A stretch of DNA of 64,000 nucleotides. Origin: Pseudothauera rhizosphaerae (lineage in GTDB: Bacteria; Pseudomonadota; Gammaproteobacteria; Burkholderiales; Rhodocyclaceae). Both the position numbers and the translations under genes were made by a program. The notes beneath the pieces are model-generated. The model was not told the DNA's origin. It made no database searches and was given only the letters and a program-made list of their open reading frames with translations. Within the stretch, counting starts at the first letter, position 1; each line of letters starts with the position of its first letter. Below, piece by piece: positions 53,676 through 61,923 of this stretch. The stretch is from the NCBI RefSeq assembly GCF_004801305.1, contig NZ_SSOD01000012.1, positions 83,460 to 147,459 on the forward strand, given 5' to 3'.

Positions 53676-54374
53676 TCATGCCGCCTCGCGCCCGCCGCGG
53701 CGCTGTTTCTCCAGCTCCGCATGATCCGGCAACGGCGCGCGCAGGCCGCCGAGCAGGAAGGACATCAGGCGCGGCATCAGGCGCGCGGGGTCGGCGTCGT
53801 CGAAATTGCCGGCGAAGAGCTGCAGCGCGTCGGTGCCGGCGATGGCGTAGGACATGGCCCCCATCATGAAATGGAAGCGCCACAGGATTTCCTCCCGCGG
53901 TACGTCCGGCAGCGCGCGGTACAGGGCGCCGAGAAAGCGCTCCAGCACCTCGGCGTATTCCTCGGCGAGGAACTGGCGCACGAAGGTGTTGGGTTCCGTA
54001 TAGGTTCGACCGAGCAGGCGCATGAAAGTGTGGCCGCCGTGCTCGGTGTCGGCCGCCAGCGCGAGCGCGGTGCCGAAGAAGGCCTCGACGATGTGGCTGG
54101 GCTTGAGCGTCGCACCGCCGGCCTCGGCCTCCAGCTTGTCCAGCGCCGCCAGGCGCTGGCGGTTCAGCTCGGTGAGGCGGCGGCGGAAAATCTCCTGGAT
54201 CAGCGCGTCCTTGCTGCCGAAGTGGTAATTCACCGCCGCCAGGTTCACGCCCGCGCGGCTGGTGATCATGCGCATCGAGGTGGCTTCGAAGCCGTGCTCC
54301 ACGAACAGCACTTCGGCCGCATCGAGAATGCGGCTGCGCGTTTCGGGCGGATGTGGGCGGATCGGCGTGCTCAT
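53676..54374 (-). CDS. TetR-family regulator, PsrA/FadR-like, of the fatty-acid locus
   Basis: 232 residues. N-terminal helix-turn-helix (about 12-58): RILDAAEVLFVEHGFEATSMR, then RAGVNLAAVNYHFGSKDALI (the strongly conserved YHFGSK). The C-terminal ligand domain is TetR_C-type and includes WRFHFMMGAM. Its position in front of fadE and the palindrome over its own promoter suggest that it represses itself and the downstream genes until acyl-CoA is bound, as PsrA and similar regulators do. The effector is inferred, not seen. Confidence 0.9.
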   Translation of the reverse strand: MSTPIRPHPPETRSRILDAAEVLFVEHGFEATSMRMITSRAGVNLAAVNYHFGSKDALIQEIFRRRLTELNRQRLAALDKLEAEAGGATLKPSHIVEAFFGTALALAADTEHGGHTFMRLLGRTYTEPNTFVRQFLAEEYAEVLERFLGALYRALPDVPREEILWRFHFMMGAMSYAIAGTDALQLFAGNFDDADPARLMPRLMSFLLGGLRAPLPDHAELEKQRRGGREAA

Positions 54375-54430
54375 TGGCTGTCCCCGGGTTCTTGGCTGAA
54401 CGTCCTGCGGTCCGGCACGGTGCAGATTCG

Positions 54431-54460
54431 TTCAAACGTTTGTTTGAATTGTACGTTCAA
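54431..54460. promoter_or_regulatory. predicted operator of the TetR regulator
   Basis: Perfect palindrome TTCAAAC-GTTT-GTTTGAA (54431-54448) followed at once by a further half-site so that TTGAA (54444-54448) and TTCAA (54456-54460) form a second, overlapping inverted repeat. It overlaps and follows the predicted -10 of tetR, the expected place for autorepression. Confidence 0.65.
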
Positions 54461-54475
54461 ATTCGCTTACGTCAA
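54448..54475 (-). promoter_or_regulatory. predicted sigma70 promoter of tetR (and the fad operon)
   Basis: Minus strand TTGACG (54470-54475), 16-base spacer, TACAAT (54448-54453): five of six matches in each box. The spacer includes a TTTGAA half-site and the -10 touches the palindrome at 54431-54448. Confidence 0.6.
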
Positions 54476-54798
54476 GCCCATTTGCGAACGCGGCCGTTGC
54501 GGACAGAATCCGCGCCGCAATCGCCTGCCACGGCGGCTCGCCGGGCAGGCGCCGGGGGGCCGCCGGCACTGGACGCGGACACCCGCCGCAGGCAATATGC
54601 CTGCTCAACCCAGTACGGTTCGGTTGGTGCCGTCCGCGTCGAGTTCGGCGCGTGGGCCGGCACGGCACGCCCGTCCGAAGCCGGGCCGCAGGGCTCGGCG
54701 TGGACGGGTCGCCGCCCAGCCGAACGGCACTGGTTCCAGAACAAGCTTGCATCTTCGGCCGGCAGCCTCACGGGGTCCTGCCGCTCGCGGAGTCATCA
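54476..54798. other. intergenic region without a recognised gene
   Basis: 323 bases between the tetR promoter and the DUF1631 start. Short open frames exist on both strands but none has a ribosome site or a recognisable protein. It must contain the DUF1631 promoter, yet I could not identify a convincing one. Confidence 0.5.
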
Positions 54799-56868
54799 GT
54801 GACCGACCGGAATACCCTTCTCCCGTCAGACAGCGCCCCCGGCCCCACGTCGTACGCCGAACTGCTGGCCGCCTGCGGCGAGTACCAGTTGCAGCGCATC
54901 GGCACGCTGCTGGAGGAAGCGGTTCGGCGCATCGATGCCGAACTGCAGGAACGCCGCCATACCGCCGCCGAACTGGCCGAATCCCTCAGCCTGCTGGAAG
55001 CCCAGTACCAGTTGCGGGCGATGGGGCGCAGCCTGGCGACCAAGTTCCGGCGCAGCTACGAAGCGGCCTTCCGCCGCCGCACCGAAAGCGCCCCACTCGC
55101 GGCCGCCCAGAGCGCGGAGGACTGTCTGCTGCCGGACTTCAAGCTCTTCGCCGCACCGCAGATCGCAGTGGCCCCCGAGGCGCGCGAACTGGCGGCCCCG
55201 CTGCAGGAAGCGGCCGCCGCCGAACTGGCCGGCCTGCGTCCGCGCGTCGCCTGGCTGTGCGGCCACGAAACCCTGAGCGACGACGCCGATCCCCTCGGCC
55301 CGGTCGCCGTCTGTGAAGCCGTCCTCGAACTGTGCGCCGAACTGGCGGGCGCCGAGGAGAACCGCACGCTGATCAAAGGCATGCTGGCCGACGCGGTACG
55401 GGACGGCCTGCCTGCGCTGTACGCCGAAATGGGCGCCCAGCTCGCCCGCTTCAACGTGCCGCCGCTGCGCACGCCGGCCGGCGCCGCCGAACCTCCGCCA
55501 GCCGCGGCCGCGGTGCGGAAGGCGCAACCGGCACCCGAAGCGCCGCCCCCCGCTCCCCGGGCGAAAACCAAGGCACCGGCCCCGGCCAACCCCCGGCCGG
55601 CGCTCGCCGGCGCACTCGCCAGCCTCGCCCCCGGCGCCCAGGCGCTGACCCTGGGCGGGCGCAGCTTCGCCCTGCGCAGCACGAAGGAACCGCACACCAA
55701 CCTGGCGCGCGATCTGCTGGCCCAGGGACTGGGCGACAGCCTGGCGGACGAGGAACGCATCATCGTCGACGTCGTCGCCACATTGTTCGACCACCTGTTG
55801 GGCAGCGCCAGCATCCCGGCGCCGATGAAGCTCCTGATCGCGCGGCTGCAACTGCCCATCCTGCGCCTCGCGCTGGCGGACCGCGACTTCTTCGCCGACC
55901 GCGGCCATGCGGCACGGCGCCTGCTGAACCTGTTCGCGCTGGCGGGCGCCACCTGGGACGGCGAGATCACCCCCGACAGCGCGCTGCACCGCACCGCCAT
56001 CCGCCTGATCGCGCAGATCGAAGCCGAATCGCCGCTCGATCCGGCGGTGTTCGCACGCAGCCGCGATGCCTTCGAAAACTGGCTCAACGAACAGGAGCGC
56101 GCCGCCGACGAACGCGCGGCCACGCTCACGGAGAAGCTCCTGCAACGCGAACGCTTCGAACTGTCGCGGCGTGAGGCGGAAAAGGCCGTGGCCGAAGTGT
56201 GCGGCGACGAAATCCTGCCCGAGACGCTGCACCGGTTCGCCACCACCACCTGGGTGCAGGTGCTCGTCCACTCCCGCGTCAACGGCGGCAGCACCTCCGC
56301 CGAATGGCGCGAGGCCCTGGCCGTGTTGCAGGACCTGGCGTGGAGCGTGCGCCCCAAGTACGGCACCGACGAGCGCGAACGCCTGGCGCGCCTGCTCAAG
56401 CCGCTGGTCGCCGCGCTGCGCACCGCCATGGAGCGCGCCGGCATCGATTCCGCCACGCGCGACCGCTTCCTGGCCGAACTGACGCGGCTCCATGCCGCCG
56501 CGGTCAAATCCGGCATGAGTGCGCCCCCGCCCGCCGACGAATCCAGGCCGGCAAGGGAGATCGCCTACCGCGGCGATGCCGAGCCCGAGGACGATCTCGG
56601 CGGCGAGCTGGAGGTGGACATGCTGGGCCGCGGCGACTGGGTGGAACTGCGTGAACCCGGCGGCAGCGTGCGCCGCGTGCGCCTGACCTGGATCAGCCCC
56701 TCGCACACCCTCTACCTGTTCGCCAACCGCCAGGGCCAGCGCGCGGTCGCCCTGACCCGCGAGGAACTGGTGCGCCGCTACAACGACGGCGAAGCCTGCT
56801 CCGCCGGCACCGACTCGCTCGACCGCATCGTCGACGATGCCCTCGACAGCCACGAGAACGGAAAATGA
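54799..56868 (+). CDS. DUF1631 family protein with PilZ-like C-terminus
   Basis: 689 residues from the GTG at 54799 (GGAG 8 bases upstream). A helical N-terminal half (LQRIGTLLEEAVRRIDAEL...), a low-complexity Pro/Ala/Lys linker (about 240-275), the DUF1631 body (for example DPLLGSAS-like LFDHLLGSASIPAPMKLLIARLQ, split), and a beta-rich end WVELREPGGSVRRVRLTWIS...LYLFANRQGQRAVAL resembling a PilZ domain. Some database entries call this family thymidine phosphorylase; nothing here supports that. Its stop overlaps the HDOD gene by 4 bases. A c-di-GMP-linked role is inferred from the PilZ-like end only. Confidence 0.85.
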   Translation: MTDRNTLLPSDSAPGPTSYAELLAACGEYQLQRIGTLLEEAVRRIDAELQERRHTAAELAESLSLLEAQYQLRAMGRSLATKFRRSYEAAFRRRTESAPLAAAQSAEDCLLPDFKLFAAPQIAVAPEARELAAPLQEAAAAELAGLRPRVAWLCGHETLSDDADPLGPVAVCEAVLELCAELAGAEENRTLIKGMLADAVRDGLPALYAEMGAQLARFNVPPLRTPAGAAEPPPAAAAVRKAQPAPEAPPPAPRAKTKAPAPANPRPALAGALASLAPGAQALTLGGRSFALRSTKEPHTNLARDLLAQGLGDSLADEERIIVDVVATLFDHLLGSASIPAPMKLLIARLQLPILRLALADRDFFADRGHAARRLLNLFALAGATWDGEITPDSALHRTAIRLIAQIEAESPLDPAVFARSRDAFENWLNEQERAADERAATLTEKLLQRERFELSRREAEKAVAEVCGDEILPETLHRFATTTWVQVLVHSRVNGGSTSAEWREALAVLQDLAWSVRPKYGTDERERLARLLKPLVAALRTAMERAGIDSATRDRFLAELTRLHAAAVKSGMSAPPPADESRPAREIAYRGDAEPEDDLGGELEVDMLGRGDWVELREPGGSVRRVRLTWISPSHTLYLFANRQGQRAVALTREELVRRYNDGEACSAGTDSLDRIVDDALDSHENGK

Positions 56869-57785
56869 ACCAGACCAACCGACCGCTGCGCAACCCGGAC
56901 GAGACGCGCGGCCAGATCCGCCGCTTCCTCCTCGACGCCGAATCCCTGCCCAGCCCCAAGGGCGCCGCGGTACGCCTGATCGAACTGGCGCGCGATCCCA
57001 ACGCCAGCATCGACGAGACGGTACGGGTCATCCAGACCGACCCCGCGCTCACCGGCTTCGTCGTGCGCGCCGCCAACGCCGCGCGCTTCGGCGGCATCGA
57101 ACGCACGCTGGATCTCAAGCGCTCCGTGGTGCGCGTCGGCATGCAGATGGTGCGCGCCCATGCACTGGCCATGTCCATGATCCGCGACAACAACAAGCTG
57201 CGCTGCCCGCGCTTCAATTACAACCGCTTCTGGACCGAATCCCTGTACACCGCGGTGCTGATGGACATCCTCGCCAGGCGCTACCGCGAGTTCCGCCCCG
57301 GCGAAGCCTTCGTGCTGGGCCTGCTCGCCGGCGTCGGCCGGCTGGCCTTCGCCACCGCGGCGCCGGAGGAATACAGCGTGGTGCTCGAACGCGCGGCCGC
57401 CCACGGCGCACCGCTGGAATTGCTCGAACAGCAGGCCTTCGGCTTCGACCACCACGAACTTTCCTCGGTGCTGCTGGCCGACTGGGGCGTGCCCACCGAG
57501 CTGGCCGACATCGTGTACTGGCAGTGCGACCCGGAAGGCGGCGGCTTCGCGCCGGAATCCCGCCCTTATCTGCTCGCCGGCGTGCTGCAGTTGGCCGCCG
57601 GACTGGCGGCCGAAGCCCTGGCACCGCCCGAGGAGGGGGGCGGCAGCGGCATCGTCTACCTGCGCGCTGCACTGCTCGAACTGGACGAAGCGGACGTCGC
57701 CGAACTGACCGCCGAGGCGCTCACCGAACTGCGTGATTGGCTGCAGACGACCGGCCTGCCGCCGCTGCCCAAGCCGGCCGGCTGA
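56865..57785 (+). CDS. HDOD domain protein
   Basis: 306 residues. The HDOD domain (about 25-230) has LPSPKGAAVRLIELARDPNA, IQTDPALTGFVVRAANAA and AHALAMSMI; the HD metal ligands are incomplete, as usual for HDOD proteins, which are signalling scaffolds rather than hydrolases. A later segment HHELSSVLLADWGVP is the remaining HD-like helix. Start is coupled to the DUF1631 gene by a 4-base overlap, suggesting the two act together. Confidence 0.88.
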   Translation: MNQTNRPLRNPDETRGQIRRFLLDAESLPSPKGAAVRLIELARDPNASIDETVRVIQTDPALTGFVVRAANAARFGGIERTLDLKRSVVRVGMQMVRAHALAMSMIRDNNKLRCPRFNYNRFWTESLYTAVLMDILARRYREFRPGEAFVLGLLAGVGRLAFATAAPEEYSVVLERAAAHGAPLELLEQQAFGFDHHELSSVLLADWGVPTELADIVYWQCDPEGGGFAPESRPYLLAGVLQLAAGLAAEALAPPEEGGGSGIVYLRAALLELDEADVAELTAEALTELRDWLQTTGLPPLPKPAG

Positions 57786-57822
57786 CGGCGTGCCGCGCAG
57801 GGGCGGGAGTAGAATCGCCGCC

Positions 57823-59637
57823 ATGCGACGCGCCGCCTCCCTCCCCCTGCCCGCCGACGAGCCCGCCCAGCGCCGCGACTGGCACACGCTGAAAAGCCTC
57901 TTTCCCTACCTGTGGGCCTACAAGGGCCGGGTGATTTTCGCCCTGCTCTGTCTGGTGGCGGCCAAGGGTGCCAACGTCACGGTGCCCATCGTCTTCAAGC
58001 ACCTGATCGACACCCTGGGCCTCACCACCGAGCAGGCCTACGTGGTGGTGCCGGCCGCGCTGCTGCTTGCCTACGGCGTGCTGCGCTTTTCCACGGCGCT
58101 GTTCACCGAACTGCGCGAATTCGTCTTCGTGCGCGTCACCCAGCAGGCGGTGCGGCAGATCACGCTGCAGGTGTTCCGCCACCTGCACGCACTGAGCCTG
58201 CGCTTCCACCTGGAGCGCCAGACCGGTGGCCTCACGCGCGACATCGAGCGCGGCACGCGCTCCATCAACACCCTCATCGGCTACACCCTGTACTCCATCC
58301 TGCCCACGCTGGTGGAGATCGGCCTGGTGATCGGCATCCTGCTGGTGCAGTACGACAGCATCTTCGCGCTCGTCACCGGCGTCACGCTGGGGGCCTACAT
58401 CGTGTTCACGGTCAAGGTCACCAACTGGCGCAACGCCCTGCGCCGGCGCGCCAACGAGCTGGATTCCGCCGCCAACGCGCGCGCCATCGACAGCCTGCTC
58501 AACTTCGAGACGGTCAAGTACTTCAACAACGAGGATTTCGAGGCCGCGCGCTACGACGAGCAACTGCAGAAGTGGATCCACGCCCAGACCCTGAACCAGC
58601 AGTCCCTGGCGCTGCTCAACCTGGGCCAGGCGGTCATCATCGCGGTGGGCGTGACGGTGATGATGTGGCAGGCGGCGATCCGCGTGGCCGCGGGCAGCAT
58701 GACCATAGGCGACATCGTGCTGGTCAACGCCTTCATGCTGCAGCTCTCCATCCCGCTCCACTTCCTCGGCATGATGTACCGGGAACTGCGCCAGGCGCTC
58801 ACCGACATCGAACGCATGTTCGGCCTGCTCGCGGTGAACGAGGACGTGGCCGACGCGCCCGACGCCCGCGAGTTGCCGCCGGGGCCCGCCTCGGTGCGCT
58901 TCGAGGCGGTGCGCTTCGCCTACGATCCGCGCCGCCCCATCCTCCACGACGTGGATTTCCAGGTGCCGGCCGGGGCCACGGTGGCGGTGGTCGGCCATTC
59001 GGGCTCGGGCAAATCCACGCTGGCGCGCCTGCTGTACCGCTTCTACGACGTGCAGGGCGGCGCCATCCGCGTGAATGGCGAGGACATCCGCAAGTTGACC
59101 CAGTCCAGCCTGCGCGCGGCCATCGGCATCGTGCCGCAGGACACGGTGCTGTTCAACGACACCCTGTACTACAACATCCTGTATGGCCGCCCCGAGGCCG
59201 GCCGCGCGGAGGTGGAGGCCGCCGCCGAGGCCGCCCAGCTCGGCGATTTCATCGCCCGCCTGCCGGCCGGCTTCGACACCCGCGTGGGCGAGCGCGGGCT
59301 CAAGCTCTCCGGCGGCGAGAAGCAGCGCGTGGCCATCGCCCGCGCGCTGCTCAAGGACCCGGCGATCCTGATCTTCGACGAAGCCACCTCGGCCCTGGAC
59401 TCCAAGACCGAAAAGGCCATCCAGGCGCAACTGGAACGCGCCGCCGCCGGGCGCACCGCGCTGGTCATCGCCCACCGCCTGTCCACGGTAATGAACGCGG
59501 ACGAGATCATCGTGCTCGACCAGGGCCGCATCGTGGAGCGCGGCACCCACGCCGCGCTGCTCGCCCACGGCGAGCACTACGCGCGTATGTGGGCGCTGCA
59601 GCAGCAGGAGGCGGAACGGGCCGAGGGCAGCGCTTAG
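57823..59637 (+). CDS. ABC transporter, Atm1/heavy-metal-tolerance exporter type
   Basis: 604 residues: six transmembrane helices (about 20-320) fused to one ATPase domain. LLNFETVKYFNNEDFEAARYD is the family hallmark of Atm1/ABCB7/HMT1 exporters, which transport glutathione conjugates or persulfides. The ATPase has GHSGSGKST (about 391-399), PQDTVLFND, LSGGEKQR, ILIFDEATSALD and AHRLST. It probably works as a homodimer. Start at 57823 is the first ATG after the HDOD stop. Its stop (59635-59637) overlaps the stop of the convergent GGDEF gene. Confidence 0.94.
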   Translation: MRRAASLPLPADEPAQRRDWHTLKSLFPYLWAYKGRVIFALLCLVAAKGANVTVPIVFKHLIDTLGLTTEQAYVVVPAALLLAYGVLRFSTALFTELREFVFVRVTQQAVRQITLQVFRHLHALSLRFHLERQTGGLTRDIERGTRSINTLIGYTLYSILPTLVEIGLVIGILLVQYDSIFALVTGVTLGAYIVFTVKVTNWRNALRRRANELDSAANARAIDSLLNFETVKYFNNEDFEAARYDEQLQKWIHAQTLNQQSLALLNLGQAVIIAVGVTVMMWQAAIRVAAGSMTIGDIVLVNAFMLQLSIPLHFLGMMYRELRQALTDIERMFGLLAVNEDVADAPDARELPPGPASVRFEAVRFAYDPRRPILHDVDFQVPAGATVAVVGHSGSGKSTLARLLYRFYDVQGGAIRVNGEDIRKLTQSSLRAAIGIVPQDTVLFNDTLYYNILYGRPEAGRAEVEAAAEAAQLGDFIARLPAGFDTRVGERGLKLSGGEKQRVAIARALLKDPAILIFDEATSALDSKTEKAIQAQLERAAAGRTALVIAHRLSTVMNADEIIVLDQGRIVERGTHAALLAHGEHYARMWALQQQEAERAEGSA

Positions 59638-61766
59638 GGCGACGCCACCTGCCAGCCGCCGGCGCCGCGCGCCTTCACCTGGTACATGCTGCGGTCGGCC
59701 ACGCGCATCAACTCGTCCAGCGTCTCCCCGTGCCGCGGATACAGGCTGATGCCAACGCTGGCGCCGATGCACAGTCGCTCGCCGTCCGGTTCCAGCGGCA
59801 CGCGCAGGGCGTCCAGCACCTTGTCCGCCACCCGCCCGGCATCGTCCGGCGCGCCCGTGCGGCCGAGCAGGATGGCGAACTCGTCGCCGCCCATGCGCGC
59901 CACGGTGTCGCTCTGGCGCACCTCCCGCAGCAAGCGTTCGGCCACGTGGCGCAGCATGCGATCGCCCACCTCGTGGCCATGGAGGTCGTTGAGCGGCTTG
60001 AAGCCGTCGAGGTCGAAGTACAGCAGCGCCATGCCGTGCCCTTCCCGCCGCGCCAGCGCCGCGCCCTGCTCGAAGCGGGTGGCGAGCAGCACGCGGTTGG
60101 CCAGCCCGGTCAGGCTGTCGTGCAGCGCCAGGTGCTGGATGCGCTCTTCGTGGGCGCGCCGTTCGGTGATGTCGGAGAAGATCGCCACGCACTGGCTGAG
60201 GCCGCCGCCCTCGTCGCGCACCGCGGTCAGCGACAGGGCCATGGGGTAGCAGCCGCCGTCCTTGCGCAGGCCTTCCAGCTCCCCCTGCCAGTAGTCGCGC
60301 TCCCGCAGCACCGGCCACAGCCCGGCGAGCACCTCCGCGTGCAGCCCTTCGCCGGCGAAGGGGTCGCGCGCAGAGCCGACCACCTCCGCCGCCCCGTAGC
60401 CGGTGATGCGGCTGAAGGCCGGGTTCACCGCCTGCACCGTGCCGTCGGCCGCGAACACGACGATGCCTTCGCCGCTGCGCTCGAACATGCGCGCCGCGAC
60501 CTCCAGCCGGGCTTCCAGGTGCTTGCGTTCGGTGACGTCCATCATCACCCCGACCATGCCGCTCACGTCGCCGCCGGCGTCCCGGTGCAACGTGGCGCGC
60601 ACCCTCACGTCGCGTGTCCGCCCGTCGCCGTCGATGACGCGGAAGGCCTCGTCCCAGGAACCACCGCCCGCAGCGACGAACTCCCGCCCGCGCACCCAGG
60701 CGCGGGCGCGGTCGTCCGGGTGCAGCAGATCGCTCCACGGCACGCCCAGGGCGCTGTCCGGCGCGCGCCCGGAGAGCCGGCTCCAGGCCGGGCTCAGATA
60801 GGCCACCCGCTGCCCCGCGTCGGTGCGGAACAGCACGTCCTGCAACTGCTCGGCCATTTCGCGGTGCAGTTGCTCGGATTCCGCCAGGCAGCGGTGCAAC
60901 CGCTGCAGCGGCACGACCAGCGCCACCGCCATCAGGGCGAGCAGCAGGGCGATCGCGCGCGAACCCCAGATCAGCGCGGCGTGCCCCGGCGGCGCGCCCC
61001 GCGGCAGCGCCGCCATGCGCCAACTGCCTTCGAGCACGCGCACGTCGAGCAGGAAGGCGTCGGGGGCATCGAACAGCGCGGCGTCGCCCCAGAACACCGC
61101 GCCGCGCTCACCCAGGCCGTCCACGCCGCGCAACGCGATGCGAAAGGGGAATTGCGGATCGCTCAGGCCGATCTCCCGCAGCAGCCGGTCGAAATCGATG
61201 GGCGTGCTCATCATCCCCCAGTACGGCCCGCTGCGCGGCGGAGCACCGGGCGGCGAGAGATAGATGGGCACGCGGTGGATCAGCGCATTGCCGCCCTGCG
61301 CGAGTTCGACCGGGCCGGCGACCACCGGCCGGCGGCTGGCCAGCATCAGGCGCGTGGCCGCCCCCTGGGTGGGATGATTGAGCAGGTCCAGGCCCAGCAC
61401 GGCCTCGTTGCTTTGCAGCGGATAGACGTAGGCGACGACGTTGTCGGGCGCCAGCGCGATGTTGCGCAGCAGCGTGCGTTCGGCCATCAGTTCGCGAGCG
61501 TGGCGTTCGAAGTCCGCCTCGCTGATGCCGCCGCGCACGGCGACCTCGGCGATCAGCCCGGCGGTGAGATTGGCCGCGCCGCTCAGGCTGCCTTCCAGGC
61601 GCGAGCGCATGCCCGCCAGTTCGCCCATGCGCTCGGCACGCCAGCGTTCGTGCAGGCTGTCGCCCACCAGGGAACCGACCAGGATCACCAGCGCCGCTGC
61701 CGTCAACCCCAATACCAGGAGCACGGTGAGCCCGGCAGACTGGCGCGTCACATTGCGCATCTCCAC
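59634..61766 (-). CDS. membrane CHASE-PAS-PAS-GGDEF diguanylate cyclase
   Basis: 710 residues. Transmembrane helix about 10-34, a periplasmic CHASE-like sensor (about 75-240, with LAPDNVVAYVYPL and YWGMMSTPIDFDRLL), a second helix about 262-287, two PAS domains (about 300-415 and 420-540, each followed by a PAC-like VTERK/ITERR end), and a GGDEF domain. The active loop MGGDEF (near 626) is intact and an RQSD motif lies exactly five residues upstream, the position of the c-di-GMP inhibitory site, so it should be an active, product-inhibited cyclase. No EAL domain follows. Stop TAA overlaps the exporter stop. Confidence 0.93.
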   Translation of the reverse strand: MEMRNVTRQSAGLTVLLVLGLTAAALVILVGSLVGDSLHERWRAERMGELAGMRSRLEGSLSGAANLTAGLIAEVAVRGGISEADFERHARELMAERTLLRNIALAPDNVVAYVYPLQSNEAVLGLDLLNHPTQGAATRLMLASRRPVVAGPVELAQGGNALIHRVPIYLSPPGAPPRSGPYWGMMSTPIDFDRLLREIGLSDPQFPFRIALRGVDGLGERGAVFWGDAALFDAPDAFLLDVRVLEGSWRMAALPRGAPPGHAALIWGSRAIALLLALMAVALVVPLQRLHRCLAESEQLHREMAEQLQDVLFRTDAGQRVAYLSPAWSRLSGRAPDSALGVPWSDLLHPDDRARAWVRGREFVAAGGGSWDEAFRVIDGDGRTRDVRVRATLHRDAGGDVSGMVGVMMDVTERKHLEARLEVAARMFERSGEGIVVFAADGTVQAVNPAFSRITGYGAAEVVGSARDPFAGEGLHAEVLAGLWPVLRERDYWQGELEGLRKDGGCYPMALSLTAVRDEGGGLSQCVAIFSDITERRAHEERIQHLALHDSLTGLANRVLLATRFEQGAALARREGHGMALLYFDLDGFKPLNDLHGHEVGDRMLRHVAERLLREVRQSDTVARMGGDEFAILLGRTGAPDDAGRVADKVLDALRVPLEPDGERLCIGASVGISLYPRHGETLDELMRVADRSMYQVKARGAGGWQVASP

Positions 61767-61923
61767 CCCGCAAGCGTTGCGTTACGCCATTGTAGGCATG
61801 CCCCTGGACGCATGCTGTGCGGTTCCACCGGCGACTGCGCCATCCGCTACACTGCCTGCAGGAATGCCGCGCCCGCGGCCCCTGTCGGCAAGCATGCCCG
61901 CCATGCGCCAAGGAGACGGAAGC

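Noticed and set aside
54476..54798. Short open frames in the gap before the DUF1631 gene
   Set aside because: They lack ribosome sites and recognisable protein features, and are arginine/proline-rich as expected for non-coding GC-rich DNA.
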